Positions 36,163 to 44,335 of a stretch of 64,000 nt of DNA are shown here, in pieces; position 1 is the stretch's first letter, and every line of letters begins with the position of its first letter. The notes under the pieces are model-generated. The model worked only from the letters and a program-made list of their open reading frames with translations, had not been told where the DNA came from and searched no databases. Location: positions 57,196 to 121,195 of the forward strand of contig CAKRPS010000001.1 of assembly GCA_934385475.1 (NCBI GenBank), written 5' to 3'. Made by a program: the position numbers and the translations under genes. This DNA is from an uncultured Lachnospiraceae bacterium. GTDB lineage: Bacteria > Bacillota > Clostridia > Lachnospirales > Lachnospiraceae.

Positions 36163-37470
36163 ATGGCTTCCCAGAACTCTGCCTTACAAAAGAAAAAAGT
36201 TAAAAAAGACATCTGGTATAAGCTTGATCTTTCTGCCATCGTATATCCCACCCTGCAAAGAAGGGATTTTTCTTCTGTGTACCGTCTTTCCGTTGTGCTG
36301 AAAGAAGAAATTGATCCTTCTGTTCTCCAGCAGGCACTTGACCTTACCCTGCAGCGTTTTCCAACCTACAAGGTCGCCATACGAAAAGGGGTATTCTGGC
36401 GCTATCTGGAACCCAACAACAGGCCGGGGCCTTTTGTACAGCCGGATATCAAAAATCCTTGCATGCCCATGCCCTTCCGCGGAAATAACCGTTATCTGAT
36501 CCGCGTCTACTACTTCCGCAACCGTATTTCTCTGGAAGCACATCACAGTCTCGGAGACGGCACCGGTGGAATGTGTCTGCTGCAAACACTGACAGCTACC
36601 TATCTGAAGCTGCTCGGACACTCCATCACTCCCTCCGGTTTTGTTCTGGATATTTCACAGGAGCCTGACCCGGAGGAACTGGAAGATGCCTACATGCGCT
36701 ATGCCAATGCAAAGGTATGTCCTCCAAGGCCCGCCGAGAAAACCTATCGTGTGCGAGGCACCAAGGAACCGTTCTATACGCTGAATATTATCGACGGTAT
36801 CATGTCCGTGAAGGAAGTGATGTCCGTGGCGCGTAAATACAACGCAAGCATTACCGAATACCTGAATGCCGTCCTGCTCTATGCCCTGCTGCAAAAGCAG
36901 TCGCAGGAATTCCATCTGCACCTGTATCCGGTACGGATCGCCATGCCGGTCAATCTGCGCCGTTTCTTTCCCTCAAAGACTCTGCGTAACTTCATCACTA
37001 TGGTGTACCCCTCCATCGATCCAAGACTGGGCGAATACAGCTTCGAGGAGATCATCACACAGGTACACCACTACATGCGTTACTATATTAACGAAAAGTT
37101 TTTGCGGGGTGATATCACCACAAACGCTGCCACGCAAAGAAATCCCATTATCCGTGTGGTTCCCCTCTTTATAAAGGATCTGGTTGTCCGTACTTTCTAC
37201 GCCAGAGTGCAGGACAAAAATTCTTCCGCCGGGCTCACCAATATGGGAGCACTCAAGGTACCCGAGGATATGAAACCTTATATTGAGCGTTTCGATATCT
37301 ATATGGGGCAGCCCTTTTCCTCCCGTACCAACTGTGCCATCATCAGCTTTGAGGATATTCTTACGATCAACTTTGCCAGCAGTATCTGTGAGTCCGAAGT
37401 GGAACGTCTCTTCTTCTCCAAGCTCGTTCAGGATGGCATCCATGTAACAATAGAAAGCAATCGTCAATAA
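36163..37470 (+). CDS. Condensation/alcohol-acetyltransferase-like acyltransferase
   Basis: 435 residues. EAHHSLGDGTGG near residue 125 contains the HHxxxDG catalytic motif of the condensation / chloramphenicol-acetyltransferase-like superfamily. The overall layout resembles AATase (PF07247) and Pap-type acyltransferases. CGGAGATAACT precedes the ATG. No carrier-protein gene is nearby, so a CoA thioester donor is more likely than a peptidyl carrier. It is followed within 13 bp by the DUF6320 gene. The acceptor alcohol is unknown. Confidence 0.82.
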   Translation: MASQNSALQKKKVKKDIWYKLDLSAIVYPTLQRRDFSSVYRLSVVLKEEIDPSVLQQALDLTLQRFPTYKVAIRKGVFWRYLEPNNRPGPFVQPDIKNPCMPMPFRGNNRYLIRVYYFRNRISLEAHHSLGDGTGGMCLLQTLTATYLKLLGHSITPSGFVLDISQEPDPEELEDAYMRYANAKVCPPRPAEKTYRVRGTKEPFYTLNIIDGIMSVKEVMSVARKYNASITEYLNAVLLYALLQKQSQEFHLHLYPVRIAMPVNLRRFFPSKTLRNFITMVYPSIDPRLGEYSFEEIITQVHHYMRYYINEKFLRGDITTNAATQRNPIIRVVPLFIKDLVVRTFYARVQDKNSSAGLTNMGALKVPEDMKPYIERFDIYMGQPFSSRTNCAIISFEDILTINFASSICESEVERLFFSKLVQDGIHVTIESNRQ

Positions 37471-37483
37471 GGAGTGAATGTAT

Positions 37484-38191
37484 ATGTCATATTGTGTCAA
37501 CTGTGGCGTGAAGCTCGACCCTTCCCTCAAGGAATGTCCTCTGTGCCACACCCCCGTTATCAATCCCAATAAGCCTATGGAAGCAAAGAACGCTGTCTCC
37601 CCCTACCCGACACAAAAAGGGCAGGTCGAGGTCGTAAAGCGCAAGGATCTCGGCATCCTTCTCACGGTCGTCCTCACAGTCACCAGCGTTACCTGCCTGC
37701 TTCTGAATCTTCTTGTGTTTGACAAGGCCCTTTGGTCCCTTCTTGTGATCGGAATCTGCGTATGCCTGTTTGTTTTCACTTTTCCTGCCGTATTCTACAG
37801 TAAAGCACCTCTTTATATCTCTCTGCTTGCAGACGGCATCTCCGTAGCACTCTACCTGTACCTGATCACCTACATCACACCCTCGCAGGACTGGTTCTGG
37901 CAGATCGGGCTTCCCGTTGTCCTGATCCTGACGGGTCTGACAGAGTTGTATACCCTTCTGGTAAAGTTCTTCCCAGTATCCATCCTCTCCTGCTCTCTGT
38001 ATCTTTTCCTGGAAATCCCGACCTTCTGCGTCGCACTGGAGCTTCTGATCTGCAGGGCAATGGCTGTACCCTCCCATATTACCTGGTCTGCTGTTGTGCT
38101 CACGGTCTGTGTCATTATCGACTTTGCACTGGTAACTATTTTAATCAGAAAACGCCTGCGCAACGAAGTGCGCAGACGCTTACATTTCTGA
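37484..38191 (+). CDS. DUF6320 zinc-ribbon membrane protein
   Basis: 235 residues from the ATG at 37484 (AAGGAG nine bases upstream). The N-terminus MSYCVNCGVKLD...CPLCHTP is a four-Cys zinc ribbon. About six hydrophobic segments follow, and the C-terminus is basic (RKRLRNEVRRRLHF). This matches DUF6320, a family without known function that often accompanies the acyltransferase and HSL esterase seen here. It ends 18 bp before the convergent GerMN gene. Confidence 0.8.
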   Translation: MSYCVNCGVKLDPSLKECPLCHTPVINPNKPMEAKNAVSPYPTQKGQVEVVKRKDLGILLTVVLTVTSVTCLLLNLLVFDKALWSLLVIGICVCLFVFTFPAVFYSKAPLYISLLADGISVALYLYLITYITPSQDWFWQIGLPVVLILTGLTELYTLLVKFFPVSILSCSLYLFLEIPTFCVALELLICRAMAVPSHITWSAVVLTVCVIIDFALVTILIRKRLRNEVRRRLHF

Positions 38192-38209
38192 TTCCTTATC
38201 AACTTATCC

Positions 38210-38941
38210 TTATCCGTTCAGGGCATCCTGCTCCTGTTCGGATAGCTTCAGGATATCATCCGGAGTTCCTTTTTTGATCGCCATATCATAAGTTCTGTAT
38301 CCCGTCTGAAGCTGTTCCCCCTCTACGGTAATATAAATCTCCGTTGCCTGGTAATTGTCCAGATAGGTGTCCGCTATAGAGGCAATGATAATACTTTCTG
38401 CCTCGTTCGTCATCGTCTTAAGATATTCCCGGAAAGCTCCCGAAAGATCCAGATGCAGTGTTTTCTCTCCCGCCTGATCTTCCTCTGTGAAAGAAAGCAC
38501 CTTTGTGTCGATCGACACAATATTATGCCTGCCAAGGGCAGCCAGGACAGTTTCCGGTGTCTTCTCTTCTACCTCAGTCTCCTCCATGTTTAATTCCTCG
38601 GTAGAACCGTTGCTGTAATAAACCTGTATCGTTTCTCCTGTGCTTTCCTGTTCTTCTGTATCCTGTACTTCTTCCTGCTCCTCAGGTGTCTGTTCCGCAG
38701 TTTCTTCGGTACTGCCCGTTTCCTCCTGTGTCGCCTCTGTTCCGTCGCCTGAAATGGTCAGCAGATCCTCTTTATCCTCACTCAAAAGATACTCCAGCCC
38801 ATCTACAAGCATGTCTCCGGCCGACGCCGGACTTTCCGCATCCGCAATAGTCTCCTTGACCTCTTCCTTCTGCTTTCCACATGCAATCAGAAAAAGCATC
38901 AATGCCACAACAGACGCAAACAACACTACTCTTTTTTTCAT
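38210..38941 (-). CDS. GerMN-domain lipoprotein
   Basis: 243 residues. The signal peptide ends in LIACGK (lipidated Cys about residue 21). An 80-residue Glu/Thr-rich linker follows, then a GerMN domain (IQVYYSNGS..., LHLDLSGAFREYL, SIADTYLDNYQATEIYITVEG). GerM-type domains occur in sporulation and germination proteins and in LpqB-like lipoproteins. It is on the outer face of the membrane. The acidic linker is unusually long. Confidence 0.85.
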   Translation of the reverse strand: MKKRVVLFASVVALMLFLIACGKQKEEVKETIADAESPASAGDMLVDGLEYLLSEDKEDLLTISGDGTEATQEETGSTEETAEQTPEEQEEVQDTEEQESTGETIQVYYSNGSTEELNMEETEVEEKTPETVLAALGRHNIVSIDTKVLSFTEEDQAGEKTLHLDLSGAFREYLKTMTNEAESIIIASIADTYLDNYQATEIYITVEGEQLQTGYRTYDMAIKKGTPDDILKLSEQEQDALNG

Positions 38942-39038
38942 AACTCGCTCCCCTGTTTCGTTGTATAGGCCGCGTTTATTTTATCATACTCCTAACGAAA
39001 AAGCAAAAACATTTCTTTTTTGCTGCATTCACATTGGC

Positions 39039-39067
39039 AAAAAAATACACTGCCATCAGACAGTGTA
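39039..39067 (-). terminator. Terminator of the tRNA-Leu pair
   Basis: On the minus strand TACACTG/CAGTGTA closes an eight-base loop and is followed by seven T residues, about 20 bp after the second tRNA. Confidence 0.8.
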
Positions 39068-39085
39068 CTTTCAAAATTTTTATAG

Positions 39086-39169
39086 TGCAGAAGAAGGGAC
39101 TTGAACCCTCATGGTGTTGCCACCACACGGACCTGAACCGTGCGCGTCTGCCAATTCCGCCACTTCTGC
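39086..39169 (-). tRNA. tRNA-Leu (anticodon CAG)
   Basis: 84 nt with acceptor stem GCAGAAG/CTTCTGC, GGTTCAAGTC T-arm, long class II variable arm, and anticodon loop TTCAGGT (CAG). The 3' CCA is not encoded. It is second in a two-tRNA transcript. Confidence 0.97.
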
Positions 39170-39204
39170 ATTTCGCGTTGCCATACATCCTTTTTTTGAA
39201 AGGA

Positions 39205-39288
39205 TGCGGAAGATGGGACTTGAACCCACACGATATTGCTATCACAAGATCCTTAGTCTTGCTCGTCTGCCAGTTCCGACACTTCCGC
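39205..39288 (-). tRNA. tRNA-Leu (anticodon AAG)
   Basis: 84 nt with acceptor stem GCGGAAG/CTTCCGC, long variable arm, T-arm GGTTCAAGTC and anticodon loop CTAAGGA (AAG, presumably A34 edited to inosine). The 3' CCA is not encoded. It is first in the pair. Confidence 0.95.
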
Positions 39289-39334
39289 ATATATGAGGTT
39301 GTGTACCACTCTCGTGTTCCGCAACGCAAGTAAT

Positions 39335-39363
39335 ATATTACTGTCAATCAGATCAAAAGTCAA
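39335..39363 (-). promoter_or_regulatory. Promoter of the tRNA-Leu pair
   Basis: TTGACT (39358-39363) and TAATAT (39335-39340) on the minus strand, 17 bp apart, about 47 bp before the first tRNA. Confidence 0.7.
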
Positions 39364-39496
39364 TACCCTTTTTCAAAAAAATCGCAAAATTTATAATTTT
39401 TTGTTTTACGGTACTTTTGACCAGCACATATGCTCTTATATTATTTATGAAATAGTTTAGCTTTACTTAAATTTTTTTATCTACCACTAAATTTCA

Positions 39497-39525
39497 TTGA
39501 CGACACATCCTTTTTCATCTATAAT
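39497..39525 (+). promoter_or_regulatory. Promoter of the ArsR-like regulator
   Basis: TTGACG (39497-39502) and consensus TATAAT (39520-39525) with 17 bp between. The ~105-nt leader contains the small hairpin CCGCTT-AAC-AAGCGG at about 39589-39603 just before the ribosome site. The rest of 39364-39634 is AT-rich with nothing else seen. Confidence 0.75.
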
Positions 39526-39634
39526 TTGTATATAGAAACGTGTAGAAATCGTATATTATGTAATATTTTAGATTTTTGTAAATATACCCGCTTAACAAGC
39601 GGTCTCCACGCATAAATTTCAGGAGGAAACTATA

Positions 39635-40567
39635 TTGTTACATATCACTTCTTTAAAAGACGGACTTGATATATTCAAGGCACTCGGGTCAGATGTCCGC
39701 ATCGAAATTCTGAACATTCTGATGGACAATAATAACATGAGCATGAACGAACTGGCATCCCGTCTTAACATTACCAACGGTGCACTGACAAGCCACATCA
39801 AGAAGCTGGAAGGCTGTGGTCTCATTTCCACTTCCAGCGAATCCGCCGGACACGGCAACCAGAAGCTCTGTTCTGTTCATCTGGATAAGATTCTGATCGA
39901 TCTGGAGCGGCAGGAGGACTTCCAGAACGTATACAGCACCGATATCAAGGTAGGTCACTATTCCAACTACCGAATCTGCCCCACCTGTGGACTGGCCTCT
40001 GACACCGCACTCATCGGTGAGGTCGATGACGCCCGTTACTTCGATCACCCCGACCGATACAATGCCGATATTCTCTGGTTTACCAAAGGTTTTGTCGAAT
40101 ACAATATTCCAAACTTTATCCCAAGCTTTCAGAAAATCACACAGCTTACCCTTTCTGCCGAGCTCAGTTCAGAAGCCCCCGGTGTAAACAATGTGTGGCC
40201 TTCCGACATCAGCTTCTACTTAAATGATGTGAGGATAGGAAGCTGGCTCTCTCCTGGTGACTTTGGTGATTCCCGTGGTCTTTTTACACCGGACTGGTGG
40301 TTTCCGAACTGGAACCAGTATGGTCTGCTGAAGCTGTTAGTCATCAATAAGAATGGCACTTATATTGACGGGCTGAAAATTTCAGATGTCACGATCGATT
40401 CCCTGAATCTCGATTACCGCAGCAGCATCCGTTTCCGTCTGGCTGTCGAGGACGATGCAGAACATGTCGGCGGTCTTACGATCTTCGGCAAAACCTTTGG
40501 AAATTATGGTCAGGACATCAAGGTCAGCATACACTACGCCCCGATGGAGGATTCTTCTAAGGCATAA
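39635..40567 (+). CDS. ArsR-type HTH regulator with large C-terminal domain
   Basis: 310 residues with a TTG start, chosen because AGGAGG ends eight bases upstream. Residues about 10-85 form an ArsR-like winged HTH (DIFKALGSDVRIEILNILMD; NELASRLNITNGALTSHIKKLE). CPTCG near 112 may bind metal. The remaining ~190 residues look like beta-sandwich sugar-binding sequence (DISFYLNDVRIGSW, DWWFPNWNQYG) and are far longer than a normal ArsR protein. It sits next to the arabinan genes and may sense an arabinose oligosaccharide; this is inference. Confidence 0.8.
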   Translation: MLHITSLKDGLDIFKALGSDVRIEILNILMDNNNMSMNELASRLNITNGALTSHIKKLEGCGLISTSSESAGHGNQKLCSVHLDKILIDLERQEDFQNVYSTDIKVGHYSNYRICPTCGLASDTALIGEVDDARYFDHPDRYNADILWFTKGFVEYNIPNFIPSFQKITQLTLSAELSSEAPGVNNVWPSDISFYLNDVRIGSWLSPGDFGDSRGLFTPDWWFPNWNQYGLLKLLVINKNGTYIDGLKISDVTIDSLNLDYRSSIRFRLAVEDDAEHVGGLTIFGKTFGNYGQDIKVSIHYAPMEDSSKA

Positions 40568-40599
40568 CACAGCTTTGCTGTCAAACAATCTCGATGCAA

Positions 40600-40641
40600 A
40601 AGTCCCATGTCCGGCACCTTTACGGTGCAGACATGGGACTT
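40600..40641. terminator. Bidirectional terminator between regulator and GH43
   Basis: AAGTCCCATGTC/GACATGGGACTT with an inner GCACC/GGTGC helix, followed by TCTTATTTT on the plus strand and TTTTGC on the minus strand. It serves the two convergent genes. Confidence 0.75.
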
Positions 40642-40676
40642 CTTATTTTCCGGATGATCGTTTCAAAACATCTTTA

Positions 40677-42290
40677 CTAATATTTCACGCCCCAGACACT
40701 CTCATTAGAACCGACTGCGCTGAAGGTCATAACCTCTGTTCCTGCCTCATCCTTCATCTGGCAGAACACTCCGCTGTAGGACTTTTCACCAATCTGTATC
40801 TTCATATAACAGGAGCCATCCTTATACTCCCATTCTCCTTGCGAATCCTCGCCATACACTTTTCCGTCTTCCTGCAGATACAGGATCACAGGCTCTGCAA
40901 TCTCTGCGTCGATTCCGATGCCCTGATTGATCACATAATATTTTCCGGCAACCTGTTCCTTCGCATAACCGGTATCCGACACCTTCTCACCGCTCGTTGC
41001 GTACGGCAGCATACAGGGCCATCCTTCCTCATTGACCACAAACTGATGCACTCTCGGCTCATGTTCCTCTGTCGCATTGTCAAAACGGGTATGATTGACA
41101 ACATACTTTCTTCCGTCATCATCTACAAAGGCAGAATTATGTCCTGTCGCCATATAGGCAACCTCAAGGCTCGGCAGGAAATAATTACCCGACAGTTTCA
41201 AACCATACGGTGCCTGTCCGTAATTCTGCGTATCTAACGGGAATTCGCCATTCATATCCACATAGTCCCCATCAATCGTCTCTGAACGGAACACGCGGAT
41301 CTGATAGCCTCCCTCTCTGGCAAGACCACCGTAGGACACAAACAGGTAATAATAACCGCTGTCCTCGTCATACATGATATAAGGTGCCTCAATCGAAGTG
41401 TGGTTTCCACCCATAAGCTTTCTTCCAAAATAAGTATCCACGCGGTTATCTGCATCCTCCTGCGGATGGATCACTTCTCCGGTTTCCGGATCAAGCTCCA
41501 GCAGGAAAATTCCTCCCGACCACGAGCCGTATACCATCCACAGTTTTCCATCCTTATCATAGAGAACTGTCGGATCGATCGCATTCGGATAGTCTTCAAA
41601 CTTATATTCATTGCTCTTCTTAATATACTTGTTCTTTGCTTCCTCCCGGTCAACATACTCTGCCACATCGGTGTCATCGAGTGTCTCTGCCGTAAATCCG
41701 GAATAGATCAGTGCTCCCTTCCACTCAAACGGTCCTTCTATGCTCTCACTTGTTGCATAGCACAGATTCGAGGCATTCCATGTAGACGATGTACAGAAAT
41801 ACAGATAATACAGCCCGTTCGCCTCATTATAAATAACATCCGGTGCCCAGACATGCCAGGCTCTGTCGTCCGTCGGAATAGCACTTTTCTTGCTTCCTGC
41901 ATAGGCAAAAGCCTCTTCATTTGCCATCAGTTCATAGTAAATCTGGTCTTTTACCTTATAGCCGTCTCCCAGTGATGTCCAGTGCTGCAAATCATCCGAT
42001 ACCGCAGTAGACATGTGTGAGCCAAAAATGTAATACTTTCCATCTGCTTTATAAATAGATGGATCGTGCACACTGACACCCGCATCGATCGTATTGGTTG
42101 CAATTCCTTCATAAGAGACTGTAAAATCCAAATCCACTGGTGCTGCCTCCTCTTTTTCAACCGGTGCGCTTTCCGCCTCCTGCTGTGCCGTATCCGCACC
42201 TGTTTCTGTGCCACATGCACACAGCCCGCACGTCATCGCTGACATCAGCACACCGCCAAGCAGCTTCCTTCCCATTCCTTTTGTTCTCAT
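40677..42290 (-). CDS. GH43 endo-arabinanase-type lipoprotein
   Basis: 537 residues. The signal peptide leads to CGLCACGTE (lipidated Cys about residue 26). The GH43 five-blade core has the catalytic base Asp in VHDPSIYKADG (near 74), a second Asp in IDPTVLYDKDG and the acid Glu in SIEAPYI. The large size with a C-terminal beta domain after about residue 400 matches GH43 subfamily 5-like arabinan endo-1,5-alpha-L-arabinosidases. It is anchored outside the cell, where it would cut arabinan for the importer encoded upstream. Confidence 0.88.
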   Translation of the reverse strand: MRTKGMGRKLLGGVLMSAMTCGLCACGTETGADTAQQEAESAPVEKEEAAPVDLDFTVSYEGIATNTIDAGVSVHDPSIYKADGKYYIFGSHMSTAVSDDLQHWTSLGDGYKVKDQIYYELMANEEAFAYAGSKKSAIPTDDRAWHVWAPDVIYNEANGLYYLYFCTSSTWNASNLCYATSESIEGPFEWKGALIYSGFTAETLDDTDVAEYVDREEAKNKYIKKSNEYKFEDYPNAIDPTVLYDKDGKLWMVYGSWSGGIFLLELDPETGEVIHPQEDADNRVDTYFGRKLMGGNHTSIEAPYIMYDEDSGYYYLFVSYGGLAREGGYQIRVFRSETIDGDYVDMNGEFPLDTQNYGQAPYGLKLSGNYFLPSLEVAYMATGHNSAFVDDDGRKYVVNHTRFDNATEEHEPRVHQFVVNEEGWPCMLPYATSGEKVSDTGYAKEQVAGKYYVINQGIGIDAEIAEPVILYLQEDGKVYGEDSQGEWEYKDGSCYMKIQIGEKSYSGVFCQMKDEAGTEVMTFSAVGSNESVWGVKY

Positions 42291-42308
42291 CTTCTCTCCC
42301 TTTCTTTT

Positions 42309-42339
42309 AAAGTATAAACTTCATAATAAACTATACTTT
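42309..42339. promoter_or_regulatory. Inverted repeat AAAGTATA-n15-TATACTTT before GH43
   Basis: Eight-base arms separated by 15 bp, directly upstream of the GH43 ribosome site (GGGAGAGAAG). It may be an operator for the arabinan genes. No identical copy was found at the other two arabinan promoters. Confidence 0.35.
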
Positions 42340-42343
42340 GTCT

Positions 42344-42390
42344 AAAAAAGGACTGCTGCTTTCCACCGAAACCGGCAATCGCAGCAGCCC
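42344..42390 (-). terminator. Terminator of the arabinan importer transcript
   Basis: GGGCTGCTGC/GCAGCAGTCC with an inner CCGG-type helix, followed by TTTTTTAG on the minus strand, 30 bp after the second permease stop. Confidence 0.85.
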
Positions 42391-42419
42391 TTGGCAATGG
42401 AGTGTATGCCCTGAATTTA

Positions 42420-43307
42420 TTATCCTTTGACAGCTCCTGCAGTCATACCTTCAATGAAGTATCTCTGGAAGCAAAGGAATACGATAAACACCGGAATAAT
42501 TCCAAACATGGAACCGGCTATCAGTACATCATAGTTATTGCCGTATGGCGTCAACAAAGTATTCAAACCGATCGGAAGCGTAAACTTCTCTGCGCTTCTG
42601 TACACCAGCATTGGCCACAATACATTATTCCACGCTCCCATAGCACACAGGATAGACATTGCCGCAAATGCAGGCTTCGTGATCGGAAGCATAATTTTAA
42701 AACAGATACCATACTCTGTCGCACCATCAATCCGTCCGGCATCCAGGAGCTCTTTGGGCAAGCCTGTCATATACTGCCGGAAGAAGAAGATCGTCGACGC
42801 ACCACAGATACCAGGCAGTACAACACCCGCCATGGTATCGATCAGGTTCAGACTGATCATTTCCTTATACAACGGAAGGATCAGAATTTCAAATGGAACC
42901 ATCATGGTCGCAATGACCAGGAAGAACAGGAAATTCTTCAGTTTATAATTGTACATCGTAAGACCATAAGCAACTATGTAACACACCAATAAGGTCAATA
43001 CCACCGACACAAAGGTAAGGAGCAGACTGTTCTTAAACCACATAAAATACTTTTGGGAATCTGCATTGTGTCCAAAAAGATATTTATAATTTGCAAGCGT
43101 CATAGTACTTACATTCAAATCAATGCTCAGACCCTTACGGATCAATTCTGTTCCAGGTCTGAAGGATGCTACCAGACCTGCCAGCAACGGAAATACAATA
43201 ATTGCTGAAAGAATTGCAAAAAAACCGGTTGCAAGGATTGATAAAATAGTTCTTTTGGCTTTCATACCGCCAACGCTTTTTTCTTCTACAGAGGATTTAT
43301 TTGCCAT
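42420..43307 (-). CDS. Sugar ABC transporter permease, AraQ/MalG type
   Basis: 295 residues from the ATG at 43307 (GGAGG nine bases upstream). Six membrane segments, EAA loop LLDAGRIDGATEYGICFKIMLP near 190-212, and the usual RYFIEGMTAGAVKG end. It starts one base after the partner permease stop. By context it imports arabino-oligosaccharides, as AraQ does in Bacillus. Confidence 0.92.
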   Translation of the reverse strand: MANKSSVEEKSVGGMKAKRTILSILATGFFAILSAIIVFPLLAGLVASFRPGTELIRKGLSIDLNVSTMTLANYKYLFGHNADSQKYFMWFKNSLLLTFVSVVLTLLVCYIVAYGLTMYNYKLKNFLFFLVIATMMVPFEILILPLYKEMISLNLIDTMAGVVLPGICGASTIFFFRQYMTGLPKELLDAGRIDGATEYGICFKIMLPITKPAFAAMSILCAMGAWNNVLWPMLVYRSAEKFTLPIGLNTLLTPYGNNYDVLIAGSMFGIIPVFIVFLCFQRYFIEGMTAGAVKG

Positions 43308-43308
43308 A

Positions 43309-44208
43309 TTAGTCTTCCTCCTTCTTAAACGTTCCATTCAGTACTAACTGAACAATATTAATAGCTAATGCAATTACAAGCAGTACGATACCCACTGCAC
43401 TACCATAACCTAACTGGTTCTTGGTAATACCACGCTTATACAGGTATCCTACAATCGTCAGACCAATGTTGTTCGGTGAATCCGGCCCTGCCCATAACAT
43501 ATAGGATTCCATAAACATTGCAAGTCCTGCGTAAACACTGATTGTAAGTACATAGATCGTAGTCGGTTTTAATAACGGAATCGTTACATAGCGGAATTTC
43601 TGCCATGCTGAAGCTCCATCAATCTCAGCCGATTCATATAATGCGGTGTCGATTGATTTCAAACCAGAGATAAAGTAAAGCATATTCACGCCGGTCCATC
43701 TCCAACAGCATACAATCAGTAATGCTGCAAGACCGGTTGCTTTCATTTTCAGCCACTTAAAGGTTCCAAGACCAAGTGCTGTTGTAATCACATTCATCTG
43801 ACCTGTCGGATACTCGGAAAACATCAGACGGAACAGGGTTCCGGAAATAACAACAGAGGTCAGTGCCGGTACATACAGACAGGCCTTCCAGAATCCCTTA
43901 GCCTTTACCAGTCTGGAATCCATCAGTACCGCAAACAACATCGGGAACGGGATCAGAAGCACCAGCGTCAGTATCATATATTCAAAACTGTTCAAAATTG
44001 CCGTGTGGAATACCGTATCCTTCAAAAGCTTCTGGAAATTCTTAAGACCAACCCATTCTGTTCCGGTCGGCGTGATATCCTGAAAGCTCATGGTGATCGT
44101 ACTGCACAACGGATATATCCAAAAGAATGCAAAGCTCAGAATAAACGGCAGCACAAATACATAGGGAGCAACCTTCTGAGAATAGAGAAATTTTTTAAAC
44201 TTATTCAT
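43309..44208 (-). CDS. Sugar ABC transporter permease, AraP/MalF type
   Basis: 299 residues from the ATG at 44208 (AAGGAG nine bases upstream). Six membrane segments; EAA loop ALYESAEIDGASAWQKFRYV near 205-225. It is the partner of the following AraQ-like permease. No ATPase is encoded here. A strong stem-loop separates it from the binding-protein gene. Confidence 0.92.
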   Translation of the reverse strand: MNKFKKFLYSQKVAPYVFVLPFILSFAFFWIYPLCSTITMSFQDITPTGTEWVGLKNFQKLLKDTVFHTAILNSFEYMILTLVLLIPFPMLFAVLMDSRLVKAKGFWKACLYVPALTSVVISGTLFRLMFSEYPTGQMNVITTALGLGTFKWLKMKATGLAALLIVCCWRWTGVNMLYFISGLKSIDTALYESAEIDGASAWQKFRYVTIPLLKPTTIYVLTISVYAGLAMFMESYMLWAGPDSPNNIGLTIVGYLYKRGITKNQLGYGSAVGIVLLVIALAINIVQLVLNGTFKKEED

Positions 44209-44274
44209 ATGCACACACTCCTTACCCAAACACATATGTTTTTTTGCCAATACAACCCTTTTTTAGGGAAAAAT

Positions 44275-44304
44275 ATAGAGGGGATTGCACTCAATCCCCT
44301 CTAT
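44275..44304 (-). terminator. Intercistronic 13-bp stem-loop between binding protein and permeases
   Basis: ATAGAGGGGATTG and CAATCCCCTCTAT form a perfect stem with a four-base loop, followed by ATTTTT on the minus strand. It is probably a partial terminator or 3' stabiliser that keeps binding-protein mRNA above permease mRNA. Confidence 0.8.
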
Positions 44305-44335
44305 GAAGTTCTAAGTCGTACGGATCAGGTGCTTC

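Noticed and set aside
35872..36251. Two short minus-strand frames across the hairpin array
   Set aside because: Both contain the same repeat-derived SRKPNV-type peptide and lack ribosome sites.
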